The position numbers and the translations under genes are program-made. From NCBI RefSeq assembly GCF_000379665.1, contig NZ_KB903360.1:808175-872174 (forward strand): a DNA stretch of 64,000 nt, given 5' to 3'. Positions 26,315 through 36,372 of this stretch are shown here, piece after piece (position 1 is the stretch's first letter; every line of letters starts with the position of its first letter). Below the pieces are notes generated by a model, which did not search any database, was not told the origin of the DNA, and saw nothing but the letters and a program-made list of their open reading frames with translations. Origin of the DNA: Butyricimonas synergistica DSM 23225. GTDB taxonomy: Bacteria > Bacteroidota > Bacteroidia > Bacteroidales > Marinifilaceae.

Positions 26315-26648
26315 ACTTTTTTAGGAATACAAGCGTAAAAATTGGTGATTTTTTTATCATCTTCGTGTATTCGTGCTACTTTCCAGATCGTTCGGATTGT
26401 ACTAAAACTTCAATTTTTATTAAAGCAAAATTTTCATCGAAATTAATTTGTATTTTAGACTAATTTTATATTTGGGAAATTTTCTAAGAAAAATGAAATT
26501 GGTAATTGTATTGTAATCAGCATAATAACTGTTTGTTTTGGAAAACTATCATAGATTGTTAGTAAAAATATTTTTCTAAGAAGTTTTTTTTCCATAGTTT
26601 TGTTCTGTTGGAAAAGGGACTAAGGAATAAATTTATTATATACGCTAA
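26315..26648. other. 334-bp region before the ribonucleotide reductase gene
   Basis: A/T-rich, with no gene. A TAGTTTTG box at 26595-26602 fits TAnnTTTG and may be the promoter, but its -33 partner is weak. I see no cobalamin riboswitch signature and no paired NrdR boxes. Confidence 0.5.
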
Positions 26649-29210
26649 ATGGAACAAACTACAAAAAAAGTGGAAAAACAGAAACAAGCTGTGAACCAAA
26701 AGAAAGTGTACACGCAAGAAGAGGCTTATAGCAGTTCTCTTGATTATTTCAAGGGTGACGAACTGGCTGCACGTGTTTGGGTGAGCAAGTATGCTTTAAA
26801 AGACTCTTACGGGAATATTTTCGAGTTGAACCCGAATGATATGCACCGTCGTTTAGCTTCAGAGATTGCACGCATCGAGAAAACTTACACCAACCCGATG
26901 AGTGAGGAGGAAATCTTTGAAGTTCTACGTGACTTTAAATATATCGTGCCGCAGGGAGGTCCGATGACTGGAATCGGTAACGATTATCAAATTGCTTCGT
27001 TGTCCAACTGTTTCGTGATCGGTCATGACGGTCCTTCTGATTCTTACGGGGGAGTGATGAAGATTGATCAGGAGCAAGTGCAATTAATGAAGCGAAGAGG
27101 CGGGGTGGGACATGACCTGTCACACATTCGCCCGAAAGGATCGCCGGTAAAGAATTCCGCTTTGACGTCAACGGGTATCGTTCCTTTCATGGAGCGTTAT
27201 TCCAATTCCACGCGGGAAGTAGCCCAGGATGGGCGTCGGGGAGCCTTGATGTTGAGCGTGTCTATCAATCATCCGGATTCCGAGAGCTTTATCGATGCCA
27301 AGATGACAGAAGGTAAAGTAACCGGGGCAAATATTTCGGTGAAGATTGATGACGAATTCATGAAAGCCGTTATCGATGAACGTGATTATATTCAGAAATA
27401 CCCGGTTTATTCCGATGAGCCGAAGAACGTGAAACAGATCAGTGCCGTGAAGTTGTGGAACAAGATTGTGTATAACGCTTGGAAATCCGCTGAACCGGGA
27501 ATCTTGTTCTGGGACACGATTATCCGGGAAAGTATTCCGGATTGTTATGCTGATTTGGGATACAGAACGGTGTCAACCAATCCTTGTGGAGAGATCCCCT
27601 TGTGTCCTTATGATTCTTGTCGTTTATTGGCTGTGAATTTGTATTCATACGTGGTGAATCCTTTCACGAAAGAGGCTTATTTTGATTACGATTTGTTCAA
27701 AAAGCACGTGGGTATCGCTCAACGGTTGATGGATGATATCATTGATCTGGAGCTTGAGAAGATTGACGCTATTTTGGAAAAAATTGGTTCGGACCCAGAG
27801 GACAACGAAGTGAAAGGTGTTGAAATTCGTTTGTGGGAGAAGATCAAGACAAAAGCAAGAGAAGGACGCCGTACTGGGGTTGGTATCACGGCAGAAGGTG
27901 ATATGTTGGCAGCTTTGGGATTGCGTTACGGTAGTGACGAAGCGGTTGATTTCTCCGTGGATATTCACAAACAATTGGCTCTTGCCGCTTACGGTTCTTC
28001 TGTCAAGATGGCTAAGGAACGCGGGGCATTCAAGATTTTTGATGCCAAGAGAGAGGAAAACAATCCGTTTATCGCTCGTTTGAGAGAGGCTGATCCGGAA
28101 ATGTATAAGGATATGGTAAAATACGGGCGCCGTAATATCGCTTGTCTGACGATAGCTCCCACGGGAACTACCAGTTTGATGACGCAGACAACTTCCGGTA
28201 TCGAGCCTGTTTTCTTGCCGGTTTACAAGAGAAGAAGAAAGGTAAACCCGAATGATAAGAACGTGCATGTTGATTTTGTCGATGAAACGGGTGATGCTTA
28301 CGAGGAATTTGTGGTGTTCCATCACAAGTTTGCTATTTGGATGGAGAAAAACGGTTATGCCGTACACGAGCGCTACACGAACGAGGAAATCGATGCGATG
28401 GTGGCTAAATCTCCTTACTACAAGGCTACGTCAAATGATATCGATTGGATTGCCAAAGTACGTATGCAGGGGCGTGTGCAGAAATGGGTAGACCATTCTA
28501 TCAGTGTTACCGTGAATCTTCCGGCAGACGTGAGCGAGGAATTGGTCGGTCAGCTCTATATTGAGGCTTGGAAGAGCGGTTGTAAAGGGTGTACCGTTTA
28601 TCGTGACGGGTCGCGTGCCGGAGTGCTCGTTTCCAATAAAGATAAAAAGAATGATGGGGCAATGCCGGCTAAACGTCCGAGAGAATTGGATGCCGAGATT
28701 GTACGCTTCCAGAATAACAAGGAGAAATGGATTGCTTTCATCGGTCTTTATGATGGCAGACCTTACGAGATCTTTACTGGTATTGCGGATGACGAGGAAG
28801 GTATCATGTTGCCGAAAGCCGTGACAGACGGTAAGATCGTGAAGAACATCGATGAGGAAGGTAATAGCCGTTATGACTTCCAGTTCTCCAACAAGAGAGG
28901 TTTCAAAACGACAGTGGAAGGTTTGTCTTACAAGTTCAACAAAGAGTATTGGAATTATGCTAAGTTGATTTCCGGTGTCTTGCGTTACGGAATGCCGATC
29001 AACCAGATCGTGGATTTAGTAGCAGCCATGGAATTTGACAACGAGAACATCAATACGTGGAAGAATGGTGTGGAGAGAGCTTTGAGAAAATTCATCCCCG
29101 ATGGAACCGAGGCTACGGGTTCCGTGTGCGAGAATTGTGGCTCTAAATCTGTTATTTACCAAGAAGGTTGTTTGATCTGTAAAGTTTGCGGGTCATCCAA
29201 GTGCGGTTGA
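26649..29210 (+). CDS. nrdJ: Adenosylcobalamin-dependent (class II) ribonucleotide reductase
   Basis: The enzyme reduces ribonucleotides for DNA synthesis using a B12-generated thiyl radical, with or without oxygen. The 853-residue protein shows the class II pattern: SNCFVIG near residue 118, the active-site NPCGEIPLCPYDSC segment (about residues 314-327), and the loop LTIAPTGTTSLMTQTTSGIEPVF. It ends in a cysteine-rich tail (CENCG, CLICKVCGSSKC, about residues 829-852) used for re-reduction by thioredoxin-like donors. It is monocistronic, with a terminator hairpin downstream. The upstream region has no visible B12 riboswitch. Confidence 0.95.
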   Translation: MEQTTKKVEKQKQAVNQKKVYTQEEAYSSSLDYFKGDELAARVWVSKYALKDSYGNIFELNPNDMHRRLASEIARIEKTYTNPMSEEEIFEVLRDFKYIVPQGGPMTGIGNDYQIASLSNCFVIGHDGPSDSYGGVMKIDQEQVQLMKRRGGVGHDLSHIRPKGSPVKNSALTSTGIVPFMERYSNSTREVAQDGRRGALMLSVSINHPDSESFIDAKMTEGKVTGANISVKIDDEFMKAVIDERDYIQKYPVYSDEPKNVKQISAVKLWNKIVYNAWKSAEPGILFWDTIIRESIPDCYADLGYRTVSTNPCGEIPLCPYDSCRLLAVNLYSYVVNPFTKEAYFDYDLFKKHVGIAQRLMDDIIDLELEKIDAILEKIGSDPEDNEVKGVEIRLWEKIKTKAREGRRTGVGITAEGDMLAALGLRYGSDEAVDFSVDIHKQLALAAYGSSVKMAKERGAFKIFDAKREENNPFIARLREADPEMYKDMVKYGRRNIACLTIAPTGTTSLMTQTTSGIEPVFLPVYKRRRKVNPNDKNVHVDFVDETGDAYEEFVVFHHKFAIWMEKNGYAVHERYTNEEIDAMVAKSPYYKATSNDIDWIAKVRMQGRVQKWVDHSISVTVNLPADVSEELVGQLYIEAWKSGCKGCTVYRDGSRAGVLVSNKDKKNDGAMPAKRPRELDAEIVRFQNNKEKWIAFIGLYDGRPYEIFTGIADDEEGIMLPKAVTDGKIVKNIDEEGNSRYDFQFSNKRGFKTTVEGLSYKFNKEYWNYAKLISGVLRYGMPINQIVDLVAAMEFDNENINTWKNGVERALRKFIPDGTEATGSVCENCGSKSVIYQEGCLICKVCGSSKCG

Positions 29211-29250
29211 TGCTAGCATTGCAGGAAATAAATGAAGAACATCCCAATAC

Positions 29251-29293
29251 ATAATGCCCTTGAAAGTCATAGCCGGATTTTCGAGGGTATTAT
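29251..29293 (+). terminator. Terminator after nrdJ
   Basis: A 15-bp stem (29251-29265 with 29279-29293) with two G-U pairs and a 13-nt loop is followed by a T-rich tract (GATTTTGATTTTG). It separates nrdJ from locus A. Confidence 0.7.
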
Positions 29294-29358
29294 GATTTTG
29301 ATTTTGTGTAAATAGTAATTATTTTTGGAAATGAAATTTATAGTTTTTCTCTCATAAT

Positions 29359-29922
29359 ATGCCAGGCATGAGTGGATTGGACAGTACATTAATTGCTTTT
29401 ATCCAAGGAGATGAACGTGCATTTCATCATTATTATGTCACATATTATGATGCTTTGTGCTTGTTTGCTACCCGTATCATCAAGGACGAGGAAATTTGTC
29501 GGGATATAGCGCAAAATGTATTTATCAATTTGTGGAAGGCCCGTGGTACGATTGAATCCGAGCTGCACTTAAAGATGTATCTTTATCAATCCATGCGTCA
29601 TCGTTGTATGAACTACCTTAAATCTCTTCAATTAGAAGAAAAATATCGTTATGAGTATCGTTTGTTGGAATCCGAGGAAGATTACCGTAATATGGTTGTA
29701 GAGGAAGAGGTTCATCGTCTTGTTATGGAGGAAATTAATTTGTTGCCGGAAGAGCAGCGAAGAGTAATTCTTTTGCATCTAGAAGGTAAAAGTAATATAG
29801 AAATTGCCGAGGCGATGGAAATTTCCGTGAATACGGTTAAAACTCACAAAGCTCGGGCTCGACAGCAATTAAAAGTGAAGTTAAAAGATCTGTTTTTTGT
29901 GGCTTTAGCCATTGGGGTATAA
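29359..29922 (+). CDS. ECF sigma factor (locus A)
   Basis: The 187-residue protein has region 2 (DERAFHHYYVTYYDALCLFATRI, then DIAQNVFINLWKAR) and a C-terminal region 4 helix-turn-helix (LPEEQRRVILLHLEGKSNIEIAEAMEISVNTVKTHKARA). It belongs to the Bacteroidetes SigW/SigY-like group that pairs with FecR. It should direct RNA polymerase to the promoter of the SusC gene below when FecR releases it. It is 92 nt upstream of fecR and in the same direction. An alternative start at residue 4 is possible. Confidence 0.92.
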   Translation: MPGMSGLDSTLIAFIQGDERAFHHYYVTYYDALCLFATRIIKDEEICRDIAQNVFINLWKARGTIESELHLKMYLYQSMRHRCMNYLKSLQLEEKYRYEYRLLESEEDYRNMVVEEEVHRLVMEEINLLPEEQRRVILLHLEGKSNIEIAEAMEISVNTVKTHKARARQQLKVKLKDLFFVALAIGV

Positions 29923-30014
29923 TTTTTTTTGAAAAAAATAGTATTTCTTGTCATCCTTCCTGGGAACTTCTTTGTATTTATAATAAACAACAGGAAAATT
30001 ATTTGTTGCGTAAT

Positions 30015-31196
30015 ATGAAGGAAGGAACAATACACGAAAATATCGAAAAGCAAATCTTTCAGATAAAAGCTTATTTAGATGGGAAGTTAAGCCAGGAAGA
30101 GAAGGTGGAGTTTGAAAGGTGGATAGAGCGGGATCTAACCCATCAAAGATTGATGGAGAGAATCAAGAATGAACGGGTTTTGGCTGGGAAAATTCGTTTC
30201 TGCGAACGCAATAATCGAGAGGAGGGCTGGAAATACATACAGAAACGGATACATCATTCTTTTTTGTTTCGCAGGATTATTCGTTACGCGGCAGTTGCTG
30301 TTGTCTCGATATCAGTAGGCGCAGCAATTGTTTTTTGGAATAATACACGTCCTGACACGAAGCAGGAATCTTGCGTTGTGCAACAAGAATCGCCTTCTTT
30401 GCAAGGTGGGGCTAAGGTTTATCTGGAACTAGCTTCCGGTGAACACTTTGTGCTAGATAGTACAAAGTGTATTCAGACCCAGATAGACGGCGTCGTTATT
30501 AAAACAGATAAAGTCGGTTCTTTGGTCGTGGATGTACAAGAAAAGGGTAGTACGGGAAACGAGGTAGAATATAATCGTATTGTGGTGCCTAAAACCGGAG
30601 AATATCATTTAGTATTGGCTGACGGAAGTCAAGTATGGGTTAATTCACATTCTGTCATTGAGTTCCCTACTCGTTTCACGAACAAAGAACGTCGGGTGAA
30701 AATTCTTTCGGGAGAAGCCTATTTCGAAGTGGAAAAAGATCCGGGGCATCCTTTCATCGTCGAGGTTCAAAATAAAGAAGTACGGGTATTGGGAACAAGT
30801 TTCAATATAAATTGTTACGAGGAAAAATTTGCAACCACGTTAGTCACCGGAAAAGTAGAAGTTGCCTTGGAAAACAAGACCTATTTGCTGACCCCTTCTA
30901 TGCAAATCAGTATAACAGATGATAGTGTTTCTTTAGCTAAAGTGAACGTGAGGGAATTTATAGCTTGGAAAGACGGCTGGTTCGTGTTCAAGAATCGACG
31001 TTTGGAAGAGGTGCTTATAATTCTTTCTCGCTGGTACAATATTGAAATATTTTATCAAAAAGAAGAATTGAAAAATTTGCATTTCACGGGAAGTATACAG
31101 CGTCATAGTGATGTTGAAGAACTTTTGCAATTTTTGCAGAAAACGGGGTCGGTACGTTTTTCTCTTGATGGACAAACTTTGATCGTATCGGAATAA
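30015..31196 (+). CDS. FecR-family anti-sigma factor (locus A)
   Basis: The start is set at the ATG at 30015 (393 residues); an in-frame TTG four codons earlier is less likely. The protein has a cytoplasmic N-terminal part that should bind the sigma factor. A single membrane helix follows (about residues 90-107, YAAVAVVSISVGAAIVFW). The periplasmic FecR domain (VPKTGEYHLVLADGSQVWVNSHS and GEAYFEVEKDPGHPFIV) precedes a DUF4974-like C-terminal domain. It should pass the SusC STN signal to the sigma factor. It lies between the sigma and SusC genes, and a hairpin separates it from susC. Confidence 0.92.
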   Translation: MKEGTIHENIEKQIFQIKAYLDGKLSQEEKVEFERWIERDLTHQRLMERIKNERVLAGKIRFCERNNREEGWKYIQKRIHHSFLFRRIIRYAAVAVVSISVGAAIVFWNNTRPDTKQESCVVQQESPSLQGGAKVYLELASGEHFVLDSTKCIQTQIDGVVIKTDKVGSLVVDVQEKGSTGNEVEYNRIVVPKTGEYHLVLADGSQVWVNSHSVIEFPTRFTNKERRVKILSGEAYFEVEKDPGHPFIVEVQNKEVRVLGTSFNINCYEEKFATTLVTGKVEVALENKTYLLTPSMQISITDDSVSLAKVNVREFIAWKDGWFVFKNRRLEEVLIILSRWYNIEIFYQKEELKNLHFTGSIQRHSDVEELLQFLQKTGSVRFSLDGQTLIVSE

Positions 31197-31198
31197 CA

Positions 31199-31227
31199 AA
31201 TGCCGAGAATTTGCACTTCCCGGCATT
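31199..31227 (+). terminator. Hairpin between fecR and susC in locus A
   Basis: AATGCCG at 31199-31205 pairs with CGGCATT at 31221-31227, with an extra GAA/TTC pairing inside. It has no T-tract and starts just after the FecR stop, 46 nt before susC. It probably attenuates or separates the regulator and uptake transcripts. Confidence 0.6.
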
Positions 31228-31272
31228 AGCAATAATAAACCAGAGGTTTAACCATTTAATCAAAACAAATGT

Positions 31273-34200
31273 ATGACAAAAAATCGACATTTACGATTTT
31301 TGAGGAATCGTATTTTACAAAAAGTAATTAACATTATGAAATTAACAACTTTATTGTTGCTTGTTAATTTTATGCAAGTAACTGCATCAGCCTATTCTCA
31401 GGAAACCCGAGTAACCTTCTCTGTGAAGGAGTGTAAATTAGAAAAAATTTTTGATTTGCTTGAACAGCAAACGGGCTACTCGTTTATTTACAATCATGAG
31501 CAACTACCATCAACTAAAAGTGTTACGGCTGAATTTAAAAACGAACCGGTTACGTCTATTTTGCAATACTGTTTGCAGGGAACCGGTTTGGATTATGAGT
31601 TCTTGAATCGTACGTTTATCATTAAAAAAAGAACTCCAGACGATGTTAAATCTTTGACCCTTAAAGGGTGGGTGTATGATAGTAAAAAGGCTCCGCTTCC
31701 TGGTGTTACGATTCAATTGGTCGGGACTTCTGTGGGAACAGCTACCGATGTTAACGGTTGGTTTTCCGTGAAGTTACCCTTGTTGAATGGGAAACTAGAA
31801 TTTTCTTTCGTGGGTTATAAAAAACGAAGCGTGGAATTTTCCGAGAAGATGGCTAATGACACGTTGCGTATTGTACTGGAAGAGGAAGTGATGGCTTTGG
31901 ATGAAACTGTTGTTGTTGCTTATGGTACGACCACGAAACGGGAAGCCACAGGTTCGATTTCTGTGGTGAAGGCTGAAGAGTTGCAAGGTATTCCTTCCCC
32001 AAGTATTGCGAATTTGTTGCAGGGGCGGGTTGCAGGGTTGGATATAACGAATATGTCTGGAGCTCCGGGTGCGGGAAATACTTCTGTCGTGATTCGGGGG
32101 TACAATTCGTTGGATCAGGATTTGTATCGTCGTTTTTCTAACCCGTTGTGGGTCGTTGATGGGGTACCGATGAATTCTTTTTCTTCTCCGGTGACAGGTA
32201 CGAATATGTTGGCTGATTTAAATCCGGATATGATAGAGTCGGTTCAGGTGTTGAAAGATGCTTCTGCTGCTTCTATTTATGGTTCACGGGCAGCAAACGG
32301 CGTGATTATCGTGACAACTAAGAAGGGGAAAAAAGGGCAGGATGCGACGTTTTCTGTGAATTTTTCACAGTCTTGGTCAATACTTCCCGAATTACCTCCC
32401 GTGACGATCGGTAAAGGAGAACGGGATTTTCGTAGGTATGCTCAGAAATATCGTAATATGAGAGCTTATCGCGATGAGACCACGAAAATGTGGAAATACC
32501 CGACTTCACACAAAGAGGTTTGGGATCATCGGAATGATGGTGCTCGCTTGGATGCTTATTGGGTACCGAAACCGGATAACCGGATGGACGGGGGCGGTCC
32601 TTTGCAAGATAGTTTGAATTCTTTTTACAATAATTCCACGAATTTTTTTCCAATGTATTTTCACACGGGAAAGGTTACGAATGCTAATATCCAGACTTAT
32701 GCTGGTTCCGAGCGCATGAATTATAGTATAGGTGCGGGATATTATGATGAAACCGGTATTTTGCGGGGCACGGGGTATAATCGTATTGATTTGCAATCTC
32801 AAATGACGGTTCGTCCCGTAGAGAAGTTATCTGTCGATATGCAGTTTAGCGCATCTTTGGCAAACCGGAAGAGAAGCGGTTCTATGGCTAATTCCATAGA
32901 GGTAGTTCCTGGAGATCCTTATGAATTGAGTTCGTTATATCCGGGTGAGGGGACTGCAGTATGGGAGAATGTGTTGGATAAATTGCAAGGTACGGTGGAT
33001 AAAAATCGGAACATTCGTTTACGGGCTAATTTCCGGTTGACCTATAATATTTTGAAGGGGTTAGATTTCTCTACTTCCGGGGCGGCAGATTATGCTATTA
33101 GCCGGAGAAATTTGTTTGAACCCTCCTCGTTGAGTTACAGTGGTTATTCGAAGAGTACTGGTGATCAGGGTACCAATTTAATGGTGTTGAACGAAAACTT
33201 ACTTACGTATAAGTGTAGTTTCAATGAGGAACAACATAGTATGTCATTATTGGCGGGATTATCCTATCAATACGACCAATTGGAAAATAACACGGGATAC
33301 GCTCAGAAATCCCCGAGTGACAAGATCTACTATGCTCCCTCTACGCTTCCTTCTTTAACGGTAGAGGGATACGGTAGTTATGCTAAAACAATCGCCCTAA
33401 AAAATTATTATTCCGATATGCAGGAGAAGGTTTTGCTTTCTTATTTCTTTCGCGGGGAATATAATTATTTGCGGAAGTATTTATTATCCGTGAGTTTTCG
33501 GACGGATGGAAGTTCCACTTTTGGAAAAAACAACAAGTGGGGATTCTTTCCTTCCGTGGCGGGTGCTTGGACATTTTCAGAGGAACCTTTCTTGACTTCT
33601 TTGTCAAATTGGTTGTCGTTCGGTAAATTCCGAGCTAGCTGGGGGCGTTCGGGAATGGATTTCGATTATTGTTACTTAGCACAAGGAATCATGGAAGTAG
33701 GGGCACCTTCCATGGGAAATTCGACTTTGAATCCGGAGTGGAAGGAGGGATTGTATAATGATAATTTGTCGTGGGAGCAAACGGATCAATATGATTTCGG
33801 GTTGGATCTAGATTTTTTCAATTATCGTTTAGGCGTTGTGGTAGATTATTATTATCGCTACACGAATAAAATGTTGTCCAAGTATAATCTTCCTGGTCTT
33901 GGACACATTTCAGGGTTTGCGTCGCAGTGGAGAAATGCGGCATCGTTATCTAACGAGGGGTTGGAACTTTTGGTGAAATACGAGATATTCCGCCGTTCTG
34001 ATTTGTATTGGAAGGTGACGGTCAATGGGGCTCGTAATTGGAACCGTCTTCGTTCCACGACATCCGGTCAGGACTTGGGAACGAAAGTGATTGGACGGAG
34101 TATTAATGAGGTTAAAGTGTTGAAAACGGATGGCTTTGTGGATTATCAGGATGATATTCCTGCTTACTGGCGGGCTGATGGTTACAAGGCTTATATCAGC

Positions 34201-34788
34201 GATAGCGGGTATGCTTCGATTTATTATAAACCGGGAGATTACAAATTCGTGGATATAAATGGTGATGGGCAAATTAGTAGTGATGATGTAGTGTGCGTTG
34301 GGAGTGCTCTTCCTGAATTTTATGGAGGATTGGTCAGTGAGTTCAAGTGGAAGAATTTTGATTTGAATCTTTCTATGGCTTATCAATTGGGACGTTGTAT
34401 AATTAATTTGATGCCGATCAATGCGTTGACGAAAAATCAAGGTCCTCTGTTATATGATGCAAGGAAAGTTACATTCTGGTCGAAACCGGGCGATCGAGCC
34501 GATTACCCGTATGGAGGAAATGGTGTGACGGATGTGGCTAAAGACGTGGAAAAGGTGAATTGGTTGAAGTTGAAAACAGTGACGGTTGGCTACAACCTAC
34601 CGCAGGTATGGATGAAGAAGATCGGATTGAAACAGGTTCGTTTCTTTGCTAGTGGGGAGAATTTGTTGACGTTCACGAATTATTCGGGAATGGATCCAGA
34701 AACGGTAGATATTCGTACTGGAAATGATGGAGGAAGAAACTACCCGTTAGCTCGTAAGTTTACATTAGGTTTAACAGTAAAATTCTAA
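31273..34788 (+). CDS. SusC/RagA TonB-dependent transporter with STN domain (locus A)
   Basis: The 1171-residue outer-membrane protein has a signal sequence in residues 22-43. A STN (secretin/TonB N-terminal) domain spans about residues 47-118 and talks to FecR. A CarboxypepD_reg-like domain follows (about residues 128-205), with TonB box DETVVVAYG at about residues 210-218. Next are the plug (IRGYNSLDQ, VLKDASAASIYGSRAANGVI) and a 22-strand barrel ending in a terminal Phe (TLGLTVKF). It imports large ligands with its SusD partner 4 nt downstream. It is a close paralogue of the locus B protein. Its cargo is not known; the S46 peptidase at the operon end suggests peptides. Confidence 0.95.
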   Translation: MTKNRHLRFLRNRILQKVINIMKLTTLLLLVNFMQVTASAYSQETRVTFSVKECKLEKIFDLLEQQTGYSFIYNHEQLPSTKSVTAEFKNEPVTSILQYCLQGTGLDYEFLNRTFIIKKRTPDDVKSLTLKGWVYDSKKAPLPGVTIQLVGTSVGTATDVNGWFSVKLPLLNGKLEFSFVGYKKRSVEFSEKMANDTLRIVLEEEVMALDETVVVAYGTTTKREATGSISVVKAEELQGIPSPSIANLLQGRVAGLDITNMSGAPGAGNTSVVIRGYNSLDQDLYRRFSNPLWVVDGVPMNSFSSPVTGTNMLADLNPDMIESVQVLKDASAASIYGSRAANGVIIVTTKKGKKGQDATFSVNFSQSWSILPELPPVTIGKGERDFRRYAQKYRNMRAYRDETTKMWKYPTSHKEVWDHRNDGARLDAYWVPKPDNRMDGGGPLQDSLNSFYNNSTNFFPMYFHTGKVTNANIQTYAGSERMNYSIGAGYYDETGILRGTGYNRIDLQSQMTVRPVEKLSVDMQFSASLANRKRSGSMANSIEVVPGDPYELSSLYPGEGTAVWENVLDKLQGTVDKNRNIRLRANFRLTYNILKGLDFSTSGAADYAISRRNLFEPSSLSYSGYSKSTGDQGTNLMVLNENLLTYKCSFNEEQHSMSLLAGLSYQYDQLENNTGYAQKSPSDKIYYAPSTLPSLTVEGYGSYAKTIALKNYYSDMQEKVLLSYFFRGEYNYLRKYLLSVSFRTDGSSTFGKNNKWGFFPSVAGAWTFSEEPFLTSLSNWLSFGKFRASWGRSGMDFDYCYLAQGIMEVGAPSMGNSTLNPEWKEGLYNDNLSWEQTDQYDFGLDLDFFNYRLGVVVDYYYRYTNKMLSKYNLPGLGHISGFASQWRNAASLSNEGLELLVKYEIFRRSDLYWKVTVNGARNWNRLRSTTSGQDLGTKVIGRSINEVKVLKTDGFVDYQDDIPAYWRADGYKAYISDSGYASIYYKPGDYKFVDINGDGQISSDDVVCVGSALPEFYGGLVSEFKWKNFDLNLSMAYQLGRCIINLMPINALTKNQGPLLYDARKVTFWSKPGDRADYPYGGNGVTDVAKDVEKVNWLKLKTVTVGYNLPQVWMKKIGLKQVRFFASGENLLTFTNYSGMDPETVDIRTGNDGGRNYPLARKFTLGLTVKF

Positions 34789-34792
34789 TAAA

Positions 34793-36346
34793 ATGATACA
34801 AAGAATTGCTATTATCTTGTGGTGTTCCCTTGTTTCTTTTGCTTGTAGCGATTTGTTGGACATGGTGCCGGAAAATTCTGTGACTTTTGAAAATGGTTTG
34901 GAAACGGAATTGGATATAGAAAGTTCGTTAAATGGGGTGCAGAGTGTTATAAGAAAAGAGTTTTATGACAATAGTGCATGGGGAATGATCGTGCGAGGAA
35001 TGGTGTGTGATACAACCGATGTCGCTAATGCCGCTCGTAATTTTGAATATAGTGATGTAGTCAGAAATCCTTGGGGCGATCGTTATGAAGTAATTGCCGG
35101 GGCGAATGTGGTGCTCTATTTTTTAGATGGCATTGAAATGAAACAAGAACGCAAGGATTATTACCGAGGGTCGGCTCTTTTCTATAAAGCGGTGGCTTAT
35201 TTGGATTTGATTTATTTCTGGGGAGATTGTGTGTTGGTGGAAGAGGAGATTCCTTTGGAATCGAGAGAGAAATCTTACTGGACGACAGTGGCGGATCACG
35301 CTATTGAATTGGCAGAGGAGGCTGTTCGTTTGTTACCGGATTTTGACAAGGTGACGGATTCGCAAGGAAATGCGACCACATATAAATCGGTTCCTTGTAA
35401 AGGAGCGGCTAATGCAGTTTTAGCTTATCTTGCTGCATGGAAAGCCGGATGTAAATGGATGGCACAACCTTCCGAGCGGAATTATGATGAGGCTAAATTG
35501 TGGGAAAAGGCGGAACAGGCTTGCACGGATATCATTGGCTCCGAGCAAGGAGAAGCAACGGGCTGCTATCGTTTGGCGGCAAATCCGGAAAAGGTGTGTA
35601 CGCAAGTGTTGGTGGGTGGAAGTGCTGAAAGTATATATGAAAGTGTGTATGTTGGTTTCTGGGATGATTTTGGGCCATCTTGGAAAAATTTGGTGGACCA
35701 AGCTCCTCTTTTCCAGACGTGGCCTATGTTGAATTATGGAAAACGAGAAGTAAAAGAGGCGGTAATTCGCGTGAAGACGGAGACTGTTCGAAAAATGTAT
35801 GAAGAGGGTGATTTGCGACGGGATGCTTATTTTTATGCTTTTGAAGAGATGGCTTCTCCCGATTCCGTGGAAATCACGGGTGGATTTGCTTACCCATACA
35901 AGTGGAGAGAGGTTGCGGTGGAAACAAGTGGACCGAAAATCGGGGAATATCTTCATATTAATCAAAATTATATTTGGTGGCGATTGGCTGATATTTATTT
36001 ATTGCGTGCGGAGTGTCGAGCTCGTTTGAACAAGAAAGAGTTAGCGATTGCCGATATTAATGTGGTTCGGGATCGAGCCCAGGCGAAACGTTATAATGCT
36101 TCAGAGTATGCGGGAAATTTGCAAATGGCTGTTTTCAAAGAGCGAGAGAAAGAGCTGATTTTCGAAGGGTATCGTTATTTGGATATCGTGCGTAATAATT
36201 ACGTGCGGAGTATGTTAGGGAGTGGGTATCGCACTCTTTCTGAACAAGATTATATTGATGGGGCTTTATTTTGGGCGTTAGGAACATTTGCATTTTATAA
36301 TAATCCCAAAATGCGTCAGAATACCTATTGGAAGAGATTCGAATAA
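34793..36346 (+). CDS. SusD/RagB lipoprotein (locus A)
   Basis: SusD proteins cap the SusC pore and bind ligand at the cell surface. The 517-residue protein has a lipoprotein signal (MIQRIAIILWCSLVSFAC, lipid cysteine at residue 18). It has typical SusD helices, including a TPR-like repeat (YYRGSALFYKAVAYLDLIYFWGD). The C-terminal part has the conserved YIWWRLADIYLLRAECRARL and KEREKELIFEGYRYLDIVRNN segments. It starts 4 nt after the SusC stop, so the two are translationally close. It pairs with the locus B SusD by gene order and similarity. Confidence 0.94.
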   Translation: MIQRIAIILWCSLVSFACSDLLDMVPENSVTFENGLETELDIESSLNGVQSVIRKEFYDNSAWGMIVRGMVCDTTDVANAARNFEYSDVVRNPWGDRYEVIAGANVVLYFLDGIEMKQERKDYYRGSALFYKAVAYLDLIYFWGDCVLVEEEIPLESREKSYWTTVADHAIELAEEAVRLLPDFDKVTDSQGNATTYKSVPCKGAANAVLAYLAAWKAGCKWMAQPSERNYDEAKLWEKAEQACTDIIGSEQGEATGCYRLAANPEKVCTQVLVGGSAESIYESVYVGFWDDFGPSWKNLVDQAPLFQTWPMLNYGKREVKEAVIRVKTETVRKMYEEGDLRRDAYFYAFEEMASPDSVEITGGFAYPYKWREVAVETSGPKIGEYLHINQNYIWWRLADIYLLRAECRARLNKKELAIADINVVRDRAQAKRYNASEYAGNLQMAVFKEREKELIFEGYRYLDIVRNNYVRSMLGSGYRTLSEQDYIDGALFWALGTFAFYNNPKMRQNTYWKRFE

Positions 36347-36372
36347 AACGGTTGAATTTAAAACGAAAGATC

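Noticed and set aside
26315-26648. Possible cobalamin riboswitch before the B12-dependent reductase
   Set aside because: No B12-box-like or matching stem pattern was seen; the region is plain A/T-rich DNA.
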